Of a DNA stretch of 64,000 bases, positions 41,106-53,462 are shown one piece after another. Position numbers and translations under genes: made by a program. The stretch's first letter is position 1. Each line of letters begins with the position of its first letter. The notes beneath the pieces are model-generated. The model was given only the letters and a program-made list of their open reading frames with translations, had not been told where the DNA came from and made no database searches. This DNA is from Dendrobium chrysotoxum (Eukaryota; Streptophyta; Magnoliopsida; Asparagales; Orchidaceae), in the NCBI GenBank assembly GCA_019925795.1, contig CM034304.1, positions 12,897,471 through 12,961,470 of the forward strand, read 5' to 3'.

Positions 41106-41441
41106 TTTTCAGAGCCTTGCTAAAATCATTTGGCTAAGAAGTTTACTCCAAGAGTTTAACATTCCTCATCAACAACCCACATCGATATTCTATGATAACA
41201 TTTCAACTATATCTTTAGCAAACAACCATGTGTTTCATGTTAGAATAAAGTACATTGTAATAGATCATCACTATATTCATGAATATATCAAATCCAACAC
41301 AGTCATTATCCATCACATAGCCACTTAGGACCAAACCGCAGACATATTTACCAAAGGACTTCCAAACAAACTATTTCATTTACTACGAGACAAATTAACG
41401 CTTCGGGTCCTTAATTTGAGGGATAAACAAACACGGTTATG
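41106..41441 (+). pseudogene. Copia RNase H relic
   Basis: Conceptual reading contains IIWLRSLLQEFNIPHQQP, then FYDNISTISLANNHVFH, then DQTADIFTKGLP, which are the C-terminal RNase H landmarks of plant copia Pol. There is one in-frame stop (near 41328) and the normal stop near 41439. Sequence between RT and here has been lost as well as interrupted. The purine-poor text after it may be the start of a copia 3' LTR. Confidence 0.75.
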
Positions 41442-42504
41442 AAGGTATATCACACTCAAAATCTGATCTAGTTTCTCTGCTCATTGATTCTGGAAAACAC
41501 AACAGCTAACATAGTAGTCAAACAAAAGAAAACGCAACTCTCATCTCATCCATCCATTGACATGCCTCATCAACGGCTTGATCTTCATCTGTTCTGCTTC
41601 ACTATACCTTATACTATTATATATACAGAAAATTATGATATACAGATATAATGAAGTTTAAAATGAAGCAAGGATTCTGATCCAGCTTGAGAGTTCTTTA
41701 GTTTTCTCTATTTTAGCGTTTGTGTTTATATCTTGAATGTTGATCTTAATGTAGAGAAGTTAACACTCTACTTGCAGCAAGATTTTGATTTTTTCAACTT
41801 TTGTTATGTTAAGCTGTGTTATAATTAGTCAGTGAATTGTAATAATTATCTTTAGCCTTAGATTTTTTTTTGTTTGACAACTTCGAAATATATGTATATT
41901 AGATCATTGTTTGAGATAGTTAATAAAATCAAGAAAAAAATAAATTCTCTAATGTGCAAGGTTTCAAGATTTTTTGATTCTCTGCATTAAATTTTATCGT
42001 TTAGGAACTATTTTTTTCGTAATGTAATTATATTTTTATTATTGAAAAAACTTTTATTTAAAAAGCCTTCTATTTGTAATTAATTCCTTGCATATAATAT
42101 GCTAATTAATTCTATAGTAATATTACAAGCAAAAACTACTTCTTCACAATATTTAACTTATTTCTCCAAATGAACTCCTATATAACCTACTTGTCTCCAA
42201 CCATGCATGAGCTCCACTTATCAAATCTGTTGGGTAAAAACCCCTGTTGCATATAACTTGGTATCACCTCACTCTATGCATGGAGCCTATCAAAAAATGT
42301 TCATCAATTAACATCGACCAAGGAATCTCTATAACAAAGCTTGTACTTATTAATTGGCATCCTTTATCAAACTAGACCTACAAATATTTTCTCACATTGA
42401 TTTCTAAAATCTCAAACTATTCTTGTACAAGCATAAAAAATTATCGACAATAATGAGAATTGCTGCCATTAAAGCTCACATCATACATGTCATGAGAAAA
42501 TTTA
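41442..42504 (+). other. Possible copia 3' LTR remnant and spacer
   Basis: No coding signal. The stretch at 41450-41800 has features seen in copia LTRs (a TATATATACAGAA-type promoter word near 41622, then a T/C-rich leader), but no second LTR is available to compare, so this is only a suggestion. 41800-42504 shows nothing recognisable. Confidence 0.3.
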
Positions 42505-43176
42505 CACTATAGGAAAGTCAACAATTTGTGGCGGATTTTGCGACGAAAATATCTTATTTCTAAAATTGCGACAATTTTGCGTTGAAAGTTTCCATCGTAA
42601 TTTTTGTGACAGATTTGCAGTGGAGAATCTACCTTAAATCTATCACAAATCTACTACAAATCCATCACAAATTTGCCGTAAATCCATCATAAATTTTCCA
42701 CAAATCCGACGCAAAAACCTATCTAAATAGGCTGACTAGCCATTTCTTTCATTTGCTCCTTCTATTTTTCTGTGCCCGTGACATTTCTTGGCTCCTTCAA
42801 TGACGTTCCCTTGCATCATCTCCTTTGACAACGTTCCTTGCTCTTGCATCCGAAGTCACACTTCCTCATCGTTCTTCATCTTCATAGCTGTAATCTCCCC
42901 TATCACTGCATATATCCCCCACAGCCTTCGATGACATTACTTCATGTCGTCTCCTTCGATGACGTTCCTTCCTGTCAAATCTAAAGTTGGTCTCCATTCT
43001 TCATTGCCATTCCTTCGACACTGCCTTGCTGCAGTCTGACCTTTAATCGTGAACTTGCTCGGCTCCTTCAACGATGTTTCTCCTGTTAGAACTGATCGGA
43101 GCTTACTCGTTGAGAAGGTATCCATATTTCTTCCATTAATATCATGAGTATATTGTTCATAGTAATTGTGTACTAG

Positions 43177-43605
43177 ATAGAGATATTATTAGTAGAATTC
43201 GAGTTGGATGGTTGAAATGGATAGAGATATTATTAGTAGAATTCGTATTGGATGGTTCAAATGGAGGAATGCATCGGGCTTATTGTGTCATAGATAAATT
43301 CCACTCAAACTTAAGGAAAAATTCTAAAAAATGGTAGTGAGACTTGCAATGCTTTATGGTGTAGAATATTGGCCATTAAAAGTGAAGCGTTATATTAAGT
43401 GTTGTAGAGATGAGGATGTCTAGGTGAATGAGTGGCTGGATAGAGTTATTATTAGTAGAATTCATGTTGGATGGTTGAAATGGAGGAATGCATCAGGCAT
43501 ATTGTGTGATAGATAAGTTCCCCTAAAACTTAAGGCAAAATTTTAAAAAATGGTGGTGAGACTTGCAATGCTTTTTGTTGTAGAATATTGGCCATTAAAA
43601 GAAGT
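43177..43605 (+). mobile_element. RTE LINE RT fragment captured in the CACTA, internally duplicated
   Basis: The sense reading has RVGWLKWRNASG and later VVRLAMLYGVEYWPLK, the C-terminal part of plant RTE LINE RT. The phrase GATAGAG-W-TATTATTAGTAG occurs at 43177, 43220 and 43439, so a 43-bp and a roughly 219-bp segment were duplicated in tandem. Stops and frame changes are present. It is a different fragment from the one near 2291 and in the opposite orientation. Confidence 0.65.
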
Positions 43606-43769
43606 GCACGACATTTGGTTCAGGTAGTTTGAGATTAGTAAGTTGTAATATTATTAACATCTCTTCATATTTTATTATGCTAATAAAGAATAAATTTTTT
43701 CTAATTTGTTGTATATAGCTAGATTTTTATTAGTTGCTTGAGCATGGTAGTTGAATCAGAATAAATTTT

Positions 43770-44300
43770 GAGAAAAGTGGAGCAACTCGCCTACGAGACA
43801 TGTTCACTCAAATTAGGAGGGCATGTGAGTGACCGCATTAGATTGGAGAAGGTGTATGGGTAAACCTCAATATTGCTTAGGGCATCCCAGGTTTTATAGC
43901 GAAGAGGGAGCAGAATAGATAGAATCGAGCTTCTAACATCAGGGGCTCGGGTAGCTCCCTCCATACTAAGGGCTCAATTCCACACACTGAGCATAAACGG
44001 CGATTGGTAAGACTTTTAATATATTTTAATAATTTCTTTGTTTATGCATGCTAATCTAAGTATGTTGTAGAATGAGATGTTTGGTAGAGAATCCATTGCA
44101 GTTGAGTTACACAGTCACACCCATAAAAGCCACGAGGACCAATAATGGGTGGATGAGGGAGCTATGAGGGCATATGTAAGTATATAAGCATATTTTACTT
44201 ACAGAAATATTGTAAGTGATAATTATACGATGATTAATCTTATGTTATATTTTGTAGGATGAGCATACATGGCTTCGAGAGAGCCAGACTGCAGCAGGTG
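43770..44300 (+). pseudogene. Ptta/En/Spm-type plant transposase relic (Transposase_24-like)
   Basis: Scattered readings LRDMFTQIRRACE, NRASNIRGSGSSLHT, MFGRESIAVELHSHTHKS and WVDEGAMRAY match the order of conserved phrases I know from the plant Ptta/En/Spm transposase family (the HTH-K and WVDE-A landmarks). Several in-frame stops and intron-like gaps separate them. This is a CACTA-encoded gene that is no longer functional, and it supports the assignment of the surrounding element. Confidence 0.6.
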
Positions 44301-45222
44301 AGGGTTCCTTTGGGTGATCTGCAGATGTTCCTAACTACCACACTTGGTCACAAATGATAGGTGGAATGTATAAGGGACATGTTTATGGATTAGGCTCGCA
44401 AGCCTACGCATACGAGGGGCAGTCCTCTTTTACTACCAGCTACTACGCATGTAGCTAGGAGAGTTTATATAGCCAACAGGTGGCTAACTGGACAACAGAG
44501 TTAGAAAATATTATAAAAATATAGATGAACTTAAACATTTCGATACTAGATAAGCTTAAGAGATTGAGAGAGTAGATTGGCAAAAATCAACCTGCACCTA
44601 CATTGATTGAGGATAACAGTGAGAATACAGATTCTGCCTAGAGTGTCTATAAAAATATTTTTGATGCATTTTATTACTTCTGATGTATAAGTACTTTTGA
44701 AACTTTAACAGTGTAATGCAAAATTTTATGGAATGTAGTTGTTTATTGTAGATTATTATTGATTTTTATTACTGTATTTGATTAATTCTCTTAAACTGTT
44801 TGGATTTATATTGTTGGAAAGCTCAAAAATAGATATCAATAGCTTTTTTTTATTTATGCTATAGGTTTTCGGTGGATTTGTGGTGAAATTTCCGTTGCAA
44901 TGTTGATATGAAAATCTAGTATCTTTGTTTGCAACAAAAATATCTGTCACAAATAGCGGAAGCTTTGCGATAGATTTTCTATCAAAATGTATGACGGATA
45001 TTCTGCCATAATCTGTGGTGGAATTTTCATCGTATAGGCGCCGCAAAAATCCATCGCAAAATATTTGCGATGAATCCGTTCCATCACAAATACTTTTGCG
45101 ACGTGGGTTTTAATGGCAAAATCAATTCCGTTAAAACTTGGCCTCAAACCAGGATTTGCGATGGATTTCTCTTATTTTGCAGTGGGTTGTTCTGCCGCAA
45201 AAAATTGAATTTCCTAGTGTTA

Positions 45223-45671
45223 CAATTTTGAAATATGATTATATGATTCATGATGTTTATTGAGGAATTGCTAGCTATTGACCTCACCTTTCTTAATTCT
45301 CTACCTCCTTTTCATGCACTTCTTTTTAGGTACCTAATACGCTTCTTCTTCAGCATTGTTCTCATTTTTTTCCAGGTATTGGTTGAGGCACATCATTTCA
45401 CTTCTATTCTCTTGGTGTTTAGCCTTAAATGGATCTTGAATGACTAATCAAGTTAATTCCAAGGCCAGTTAAAAGTTTTTTTTAAGAAATGACATAACTT
45501 GCTATAAAATTTAATACAATAGATAATAATTAGTCTAATCATTTCCTAGTGCCTTCATTTAATTACATTTTGAAAGTATGAAATATTGTCGTTAATAATA
45601 TCTCATTCAATTGAAGAATTAATAAATTACAAAATGTCAACAAAAATAATTCCTCTATTATTAGTGGCATC
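45223..45671. other. Unique AT-rich spacer, no gene
   Basis: Between the CACTA element and the start of the right copy of the large duplication. The short open frame at 45250 has no recognisable features. Whether this sequence also precedes the left copy cannot be seen, because the window starts at that point. Confidence 0.6.
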
Positions 45672-48203
45672 ATAAACTGTATAAAATTGGTTAAATTTTG
45701 ATCGCCTTCATGTTTATCCCATATGTGTATGATGCCTATAGTTAGACAAATTCCATCAACAAATTCATGTATATCAACAAAATCTTATAGTATTTTTCAT
45801 TTCTTTGGCATGCACAATGTGATATCTTAACTTTGAAAAAGAACAAGATCCCATCTTCGTTAAGTTATCCATACTAATCGCATGTCTTTTTAGCAATTTT
45901 GTCCACTACAATATATGATTCACATGTTAATATTAATTCATCTTTATATAATTCAAAATTACATAACTAAAACACATAATTGTTGATTTTTTTATGCAAA
46001 ATCATTTGAATTCTATCTTTATATTTATTGGATTTGAACTTATCTATGGGAAACACCTTGACCCTCCTTTCAGCACTAGTTAGACTAATTTAAATCAAAA
46101 AAGGAAGAGGCATAAAAGTAAGAAGAAAGCTCTAAGACTATTTTCTCTTTTGTGAATAATAGTTGGCATGAAGTCCAAAAAATGCATCTCAACCCCATAT
46201 TTATAGGGTTGGGAAGGATACATTAGAAGATATACCTAAGGATTAATATAATAAATATATGATTTGACTACTATAGATATGTGGACACATGGCTACAGTT
46301 GTGGATAAGACCTCGATGGGGCTACATGTGACTTGACCTTAGGACATCTTGATTAACTCTTATAACAAATAGATATAACAAGTGCCTCTGGTTGATGTGC
46401 TAGTTGAATTAGTAAAGTTGTTATTGTTGGGTGGATGAATGTCTCCTGTTTATTTGATGAATGTCTCTATTAGAGGCAAGTTATTTTGATGTAAGGTCCT
46501 TAATCAGGTGACCTCTTTGATTTAAGTACCCTAGGTGTATCCCCCTTGGTTGGGGTGATTGTGCTCTAGGTAAATTCCTCATGACCTAAGTGAGTGCCCT
46601 CTGTAGTCATGCTCTTCTACAGTGAAATTGCTTAATCTCCTATGATTTCTCAATGAACATGTCTAACATCCATAACTCGCTTAGATCCATGAACTGGGGT
46701 TTACAGTTAATTTCTTGATTCTCTTGTACTTTTTGAGGGTAACTTGTAAAAAGAATAAGTGAATTAAATAAAGCTTTTATTATTTTCATTAACAAGTAAA
46801 AGTGGCAAGTTACAAAAAAATATAAACATCATTAAAAAGGGAGTATTATTGCATTTCCAATTCATGGAGTCCCCTTCCCTAGTAAGGGGTAATTAGACTA
46901 ATATAAAATAGATTGAGCAAAGACTGTGCTTTTACTTGGGGGCCTCAACTCTCTTGTAAGGATAGCCTAGCAACTTTCTTACTTTGCCTTGAGTTGAGAT
47001 TACTTTAATTTTACTCAATCTACCCCATCTCTTATGTATTATTGGGTATCCTCCTAAGCTAATGTTTTTTTAGCATTAACTTCTATGCTCACCTGAGTTA
47101 AGAGTATTCAACTTTTGATTCAGGCTAGTCTTATAGCCTATCTTTTCATCTTATTCAATGGGCTTGCCACAAGTGGTGAATTCCTTGAGTGCCAAAAAAT
47201 GAAAATTCTAGATATTTATTAGGTGTTACTTATATTAAGGTTAGCTAGGCCTACTGGGTAACCTCTATTTAATAGTTCTTAGGGAGACATCATTGTTTTC
47301 CTTATGCTGGTCACTTGATATTTATAATGCCAACTCTATTTAGTGATGGCGAGTACTTATTCATTACAAAGATTTTAATCTCTTTTGTGAGTGGACTAGC
47401 ATATTACTGATATGCTCAATTTCTCTATCTAGGATTTGTTAATAGTAACATTTGAAGAGATCGACATTTATGCACATTGATAGGGGTGTTACTTTAAATT
47501 TAAAAAAAAATTATGACATATCATTACTTATTTGACCTCCTTGCCACATAATATTTCATCTTCACTATTCCCAATTATAAATTCTAATTAGATGTCACTT
47601 TATTCATCATTAATCTGTTCCTCACCTCATATATCTATCATTCTCATTGGAATTACCTTGCCTCCATCTTTAGCGACAAGCCGGATGATCTCGCTTATTA
47701 AGCTAAGGAATTCTTAAGTTATAAATCATAATCTTCCTTTGTTAATTATGAGGTGCTACATCAAATGCTAATCTATCCTTTTCTTATATGGTTGAATTTT
47801 GTTTAGTAATTAAAGTTTCCTAATATTAACCTAAGTTATTAATATGTCAATTTTCAAGTATGAGGATAACTAACTCCAAACTTGAGAGTTGGTTTATTAG
47901 ATCCAACATTCTCGACATTTAAAGTATTTTAGCTAGATTTGATGGTGGCATACAAATACAACATCATCATCATCATCATTAAGCCTTTGTTCCAGTATGT
48001 GGGGTTGGTTATATGAATTCTTTTTCTCTATTATGTTATATTAAGAGTCAAACTCTCATTGAAATCTAATAAAGAAAGGTAATTTCAAATATTTTCTAAC
48101 CATGTCTTTTTAGATCTACCTCTATCATTCTTAACATAAGCCAAATCTAATGCATCTACCCTCTAACCAGATCATTAGAAGGCCAACATTTTATGTGACC
48201 AAA

Positions 48204-49834
48204 TGATGGGGATGGTGTAGTAACCTAAAGAATTGTGAAAATGATTTTGAGCTCTATCAATCCCTAAACAATACTTAGGTTTTCTTTAATATAAAAATTA
48301 TAAAAATCTCACTTAATATATGTAAATATACATGCCAAATCAAGTAATATAGTGATAGAGTAGAGTAACAATCCCACAAGAAAGATTCTGTACTTGCAAA
48401 TACTAGTGCTGTCTACTTTAACTACAACAATTATCCTACTCAATAAAAATAAGTTTGGTAGAGATTTAATCACTTAATTTAAAATAAAAAAATTTAAATG
48501 AAATATCATTTGGATAAATTTTTTTAGATTATAAAATATAAATATAATATATTTCCTAATGATTCTCTTTTATATTGATTATATTTAGAGCAAATGCATC
48601 ACCAACTGCTCAGTCAATCATGAAGAGATAAATGATAGATTAAACCTTCCAATCTCAATACCAATCTAAACTCTTATAGACTGTCATCCTATGAGAATCT
48701 TAGAAGAATAAGTAAAGCATGTACTGTTAAAACCCCCTCATGATAATTTATCTCTATAAATTTGATAATGGTAAGTACTATGTCTATCTGCGCATCATAC
48801 TAATCTAACATACCTGGTTGTGCCTGCTTTTTTATTCTTAGGCTTCACATTACACCTGATATTAACTATATATATGACCACTGTATGCATTAAATGAAGA
48901 CTTAGTATATTGAAAACATCATGAAATTATTAATAAAGAGACTTCATTAGTACTCCATATTTCATTTACACTATCAATCCAAAACTAGATAATTTTGCCA
49001 GACATGAAGAACAAGTGAAGCAAATTCATTTTCATTAATTGTACAAAAGATAAAGAGTAATAAAGAAAAGATATCACTGGATGGGTTCAATGATCTCCTC
49101 TACACTCCTCCTTGAACTTATATAATTGCTTCCACAAACACAAGCCAAGCACTCTAATGTAATGTATCTAGTACTTCCTAGAATTCCCTTAGTTGTCACT
49201 CCTAAGGAAAAATCAGAGCAACACTATAAGGACTAAAATTAAATAAGTGATTGAACTCTTCTACTAATATTATAAATGAACTATTTATAAAAAAATACAT
49301 AAAATAGATTCTAATACTGTGGCGCTTGAGACATTTGTGCTGCGGCTCTCATAATATGAACTAATGTTGCAGAGCTGAAGGGCTTTCTCTACTGCAGCGC
49401 TTCCTAATATGGACATGCTGTTTAATGAAATGATGTGTCACTTCGTTGGAAGATCATGACATGAATGATTACAACTATAGCGCCATAGCGCTGCTGACGG
49501 CTGAGTGCTACGGCATCCACATGGCACTCCCTTAACTTGGCAGAGCTGGAATTTTGCGCCATAGTGCTATGCAGACATAGACTAGGCTTTGATGTGCTAA
49601 CTCTTTTGATGATGTGGCACTGCCAAAAAGAGACTGGGCGCCATCATGTCTATATTTGGGCGCTTCGATAATGTCAATGATGACACTGCAGCGGTATAAT
49701 ATCCGACCTCGTGGCATTGTACCATACTTAAAAAATTTACCCATTTCTTGTATTTTTCTACACAAACATTACTAAAATCATATATTTTCACTAATGAATT
49801 AACCCATAAACTACAACATTATTTAAACTTATCA
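48204..49834. mobile_element. Solo LTR (right copy), 1631 bp, CCAAA target duplication
   Basis: Identical in length to the left copy (2534-4164) and with the same TGATGGGG...CTTATCA ends and CCAAA flanks, inside the same antisense RTE LINE fragment (from about 47961 and resuming at 49835). Confidence 0.7.
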
Positions 49835-50668
49835 CCAAACCATCTAAGGCGACTCTCTAATCTTATTTACCACTAGAGCTACTCTGACCATTCACGTATA
49901 TGCTCGTTTCATATGTTGTCTCTAAGAGTAAAGCTGCTCATCCAAATGAGATAAAGATATTTCATAGAGAGGATCAAATTTACCATTTTTTAAGTTTGAG
50001 TCCACTGGGCTGTTGAACTTTCTCTTTGGTGACTTTGAGTAAGTTGAATTTTCACTTGATGAGTTTAATATTTAGATGAGTCGAGTACAAAGTGACAAGT
50101 TCCCCTAATCCTAGTAACAAAAAGTGTAAATTCCCTAAGTTTTGAATAAATAACTTTTTTATCAACTGGGGTTTTCTCTCCCCCACTCACCTATGCGTGT
50201 GTGTGTGTGTGGTGGTGGGGGGGGGGGGGGGGTATGTTGTTCAATGATGGGCCAATAGGTTTCAATGATGCCATGTATTGAGGTCAATGCCCTATCACTA
50301 ATCACACCCTATAGATCATCCATATGATCCTCTCCTCCATCTCCATAAGTTGATGATGAGTTGTAAAGTCCTGGTTCTCAATGTCGGTAGATCTCTTCTT
50401 ATCATGCTGCTCTACTTCTCATGTATAGCCATTGGAATCAATCTATATTTACTACACCTAAGAAAATATTGGTCCCAAATTTAGATGTATGATGTAAGAA
50501 TATAAAGGCTATCTTTTTGTTCTTCTATATCTTTTTCCTCTTTGGCTTTATTAAGATAAATAATAACCCTAAGTAATATTAAAGGTGACATGACTTGTCA
50601 TAAAGGGTGTCTATTTTCTTAATCCACTCTCTATTTTTTATTTTAATTTTCTTTCTCTATTATTTTAT

Positions 50669-52608
50669 TGACCTCATTTTTGTATGAGGTCAGTAGGATC
50701 AATCCAGACCTTAGGATCTTTTCAGTCCTTAGGATCAATCTTGAACCTATGATTAATCTAATCTTAGATCAATACAGACTTTAATATCAATCCAGATTCA
50801 AATTAATCTTGACCCTATATCTATTCAAGTTTCAGATCAACCCAGACCTTAAGTCAACCTATTCAAAACTCAAATCAATCCAAATCGTAAGATAATTTTA
50901 GCCTCTGATTAATCTAAATTTTAGTTCAATCTAGATTCAATCTCCAAATCTATTCAGGACCTTAGGCCCTATTCTAGACACTAAGATCCTTTTAAAATCT
51001 AGACCCTATGATCTACTTAGGTCCTAGAATTCTTCTAGAGCCCAAGCCTTAGGATCTCTAGACCTTAGGATCCTTCTAGAGTTTAGACCCTGGGACCCTC
51101 ACAAACTGTAGGATGTTTCCTAGACTCCAGATCTTAAGATCTATTCTAGATCCTAGGATTCTTCCAGACCCTAGGTCCTTAGATTTACCTAAACCTTAAG
51201 ATTAATCCAGATATTAGATCAATCTTGACTCTGATCTATTCCTATTTTAAATCAACCTTAACCTCAAGCCAATCCAGATCTTCAATCAACCCAGTCCTTA
51301 AATATATCCAGACTCCAGATATATCCATATTTTTATCCTAATTCAAGCCTTAATCTTGCTTTAATCTAGCTCTAACCCTATCTAATCATTTTATGATCAC
51401 CCAAATGATCATAAATGACTTAGATAATTCAAGCTCAGGCATTCAAATCCAAAGTCCAATTCAAATCCAAATTTCAAGATTCAAACCCAAGGCTTAAAGA
51501 CCTAGTCCTGAAAGCCTTTTCCAGTGAATCTTTGAACACTTCAAAACCCTATCAAATGACCTCTAATCCGGGGTCTGTAAGTTGCATACTGATGTGAAAT
51601 ATCTCTAGAGGCAACCCTCCAAATTTCAGCTCATTCTTAGATCTCTAACCCAATAAAATCGATAAATTTCCAAAGGCTGTAAAAACCTTTAAATTTTTAC
51701 AACCTATGCCACTCGACCTTGCACCTAGTGGATTTTGACCTTCGAGCTTCCTCCAAAGCCTCCAACCACTTCTAGACCCTTGATTATGATTCATTGAACA
51801 ATAAACTATATTTTTTTGGACTCATTTTGACCTCCAGTTGACTAAAGTCCAGAATGACCAAAATACCCCTTTGGGTGTGAATAGTCACTTTGGACTAAAT
51901 GAGTTCCAAATCAAATGCAACCACTTCCAGCAAGTTTAAAATATCAAACTAAATCTGTTGGACCCAAAATCAGACCCTGGGTTAACCTGGTTGACCAAGA
52001 TCAGCCAAATCAATGAGTTAGATTGGGTAAATTCTCAAACCCTAGTTTAGGGCACATAGACTTAAATAGCTTTCTAGAATGCACGTTTTAAGCTATTAAA
52101 ATTACTCCAAATTAATTCTCTTCATGTATGCTTTCTACATTTATAATTTCATTAACTGGTTTAAGATAACGAGCTTAAAAACCTATTCTTAGGGTTTTCC
52201 AGTTCATCCGCATCCATGTGCAAAATGTGGACTGTTGATCTCACGATAAATGGTCCAGATTTCTTCATATCCTGGGTCTACTAAACCGCACGGCTTCTAC
52301 GTCGTTCAGGATCCCTGTTCCATGAGATCAGGGCCTTTCGTTACATACGGTAGAGGATCAAGCGGCTGCCGCAAACTGCTGAGTCATTTAAGTTAAAATG
52401 TGTGGGGCCCGCTGTGCATCGAATTGGATGGCAATGATTGGTGGTGGCACCAATCATTGCCAATGATTGGGCGCCGCCACCGTGATTTGCAGCGCCCAAT
52501 CAAGGGCTGCCACGTGGCTCTCCCGCCACCGGCCGAATTTGATTATTATTATTATTTTTAATTTTAATTTGAAACTATTTTAAATTCAAATTTCTTTAAA
52601 ATTATTTT

Positions 52609-52676
<68 letters not shown>

Positions 52677-53426
52677 TATTTCTAGATAGTTAAATATTTT
52701 AAATTAAAATTAATACGATTTTAAATTTTAAAATTTAATTTATTTTAAATAATTTGAATTATTTAAATATTTGATTACTTAATTAATATGTAATTAAATA
52801 TTTAATTAAACATTTTCAAAAATAAAAAAATTTATTTTAGATAATTTTAAATAATTAAAGAATTAATTATAATATTTAATTCTAAATTAATTTAATTTAA
52901 TAATTATCTATATTTCATATAATTTTTTTAATTAATTAAATATTTAACTATTTGACAAATATTTAATTAAGATTGATTTAATATAATCTCAATTTTTTTT
53001 TTTTGCATAAAATCATTTCAAATAACTTAAAATTCTAGAAAAAAATTAAGACTTAATTTAATTTAATTTAATTTAATTTTTTTAATATTGATTAATATTT
53101 TAATTAATTTAAATAGTTTAATTAACTTAAAATTCTAAAAATTCAATATAAATTTAATTTAACTCATAAAAATACATGCAACACTTTAAAATTCTCAGAA
53201 AATTAAAGATTTTAATTTAATATTATTTTCAAATAATTTTAAGTATTAAATTATTTTAATATCTAACTAATACTTAAATAAACATTATATTAAATGTTTA
53301 AATAAAAAAATTATTTTTAAATTATTTTAAAGTGACCAAGAGGATCTCTTAAAAATAAAATATTTTGAAATTAATTTAAAATTATTTTCATAATATTTTG
53401 AAATATGTTAAGATTTGTATTTTCAA

Positions 53427-53462
<36 letters not shown>

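Larger units (their letters stand above)
42505..45219 (+). mobile_element. CACTA (En/Spm) DNA transposon, 2715 bp, with TTA target duplication
   Basis: The left end is CACTATAGGAAAGTCAA; the right end, read in reverse, is CACTAGGAAATTCAATT. TTA flanks both sides (42502-42504 and 45220-45222), the 3-bp duplication expected for CACTA. Subterminal zones on both sides are rich in GCGA/TCGC words (for example TTTGCGACG and ATCGCAAA in both orientations), the usual transposase binding repeats. Inside are a LINE fragment and a decayed transposase-related region. Too short and broken to be autonomous. Confidence 0.88.
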
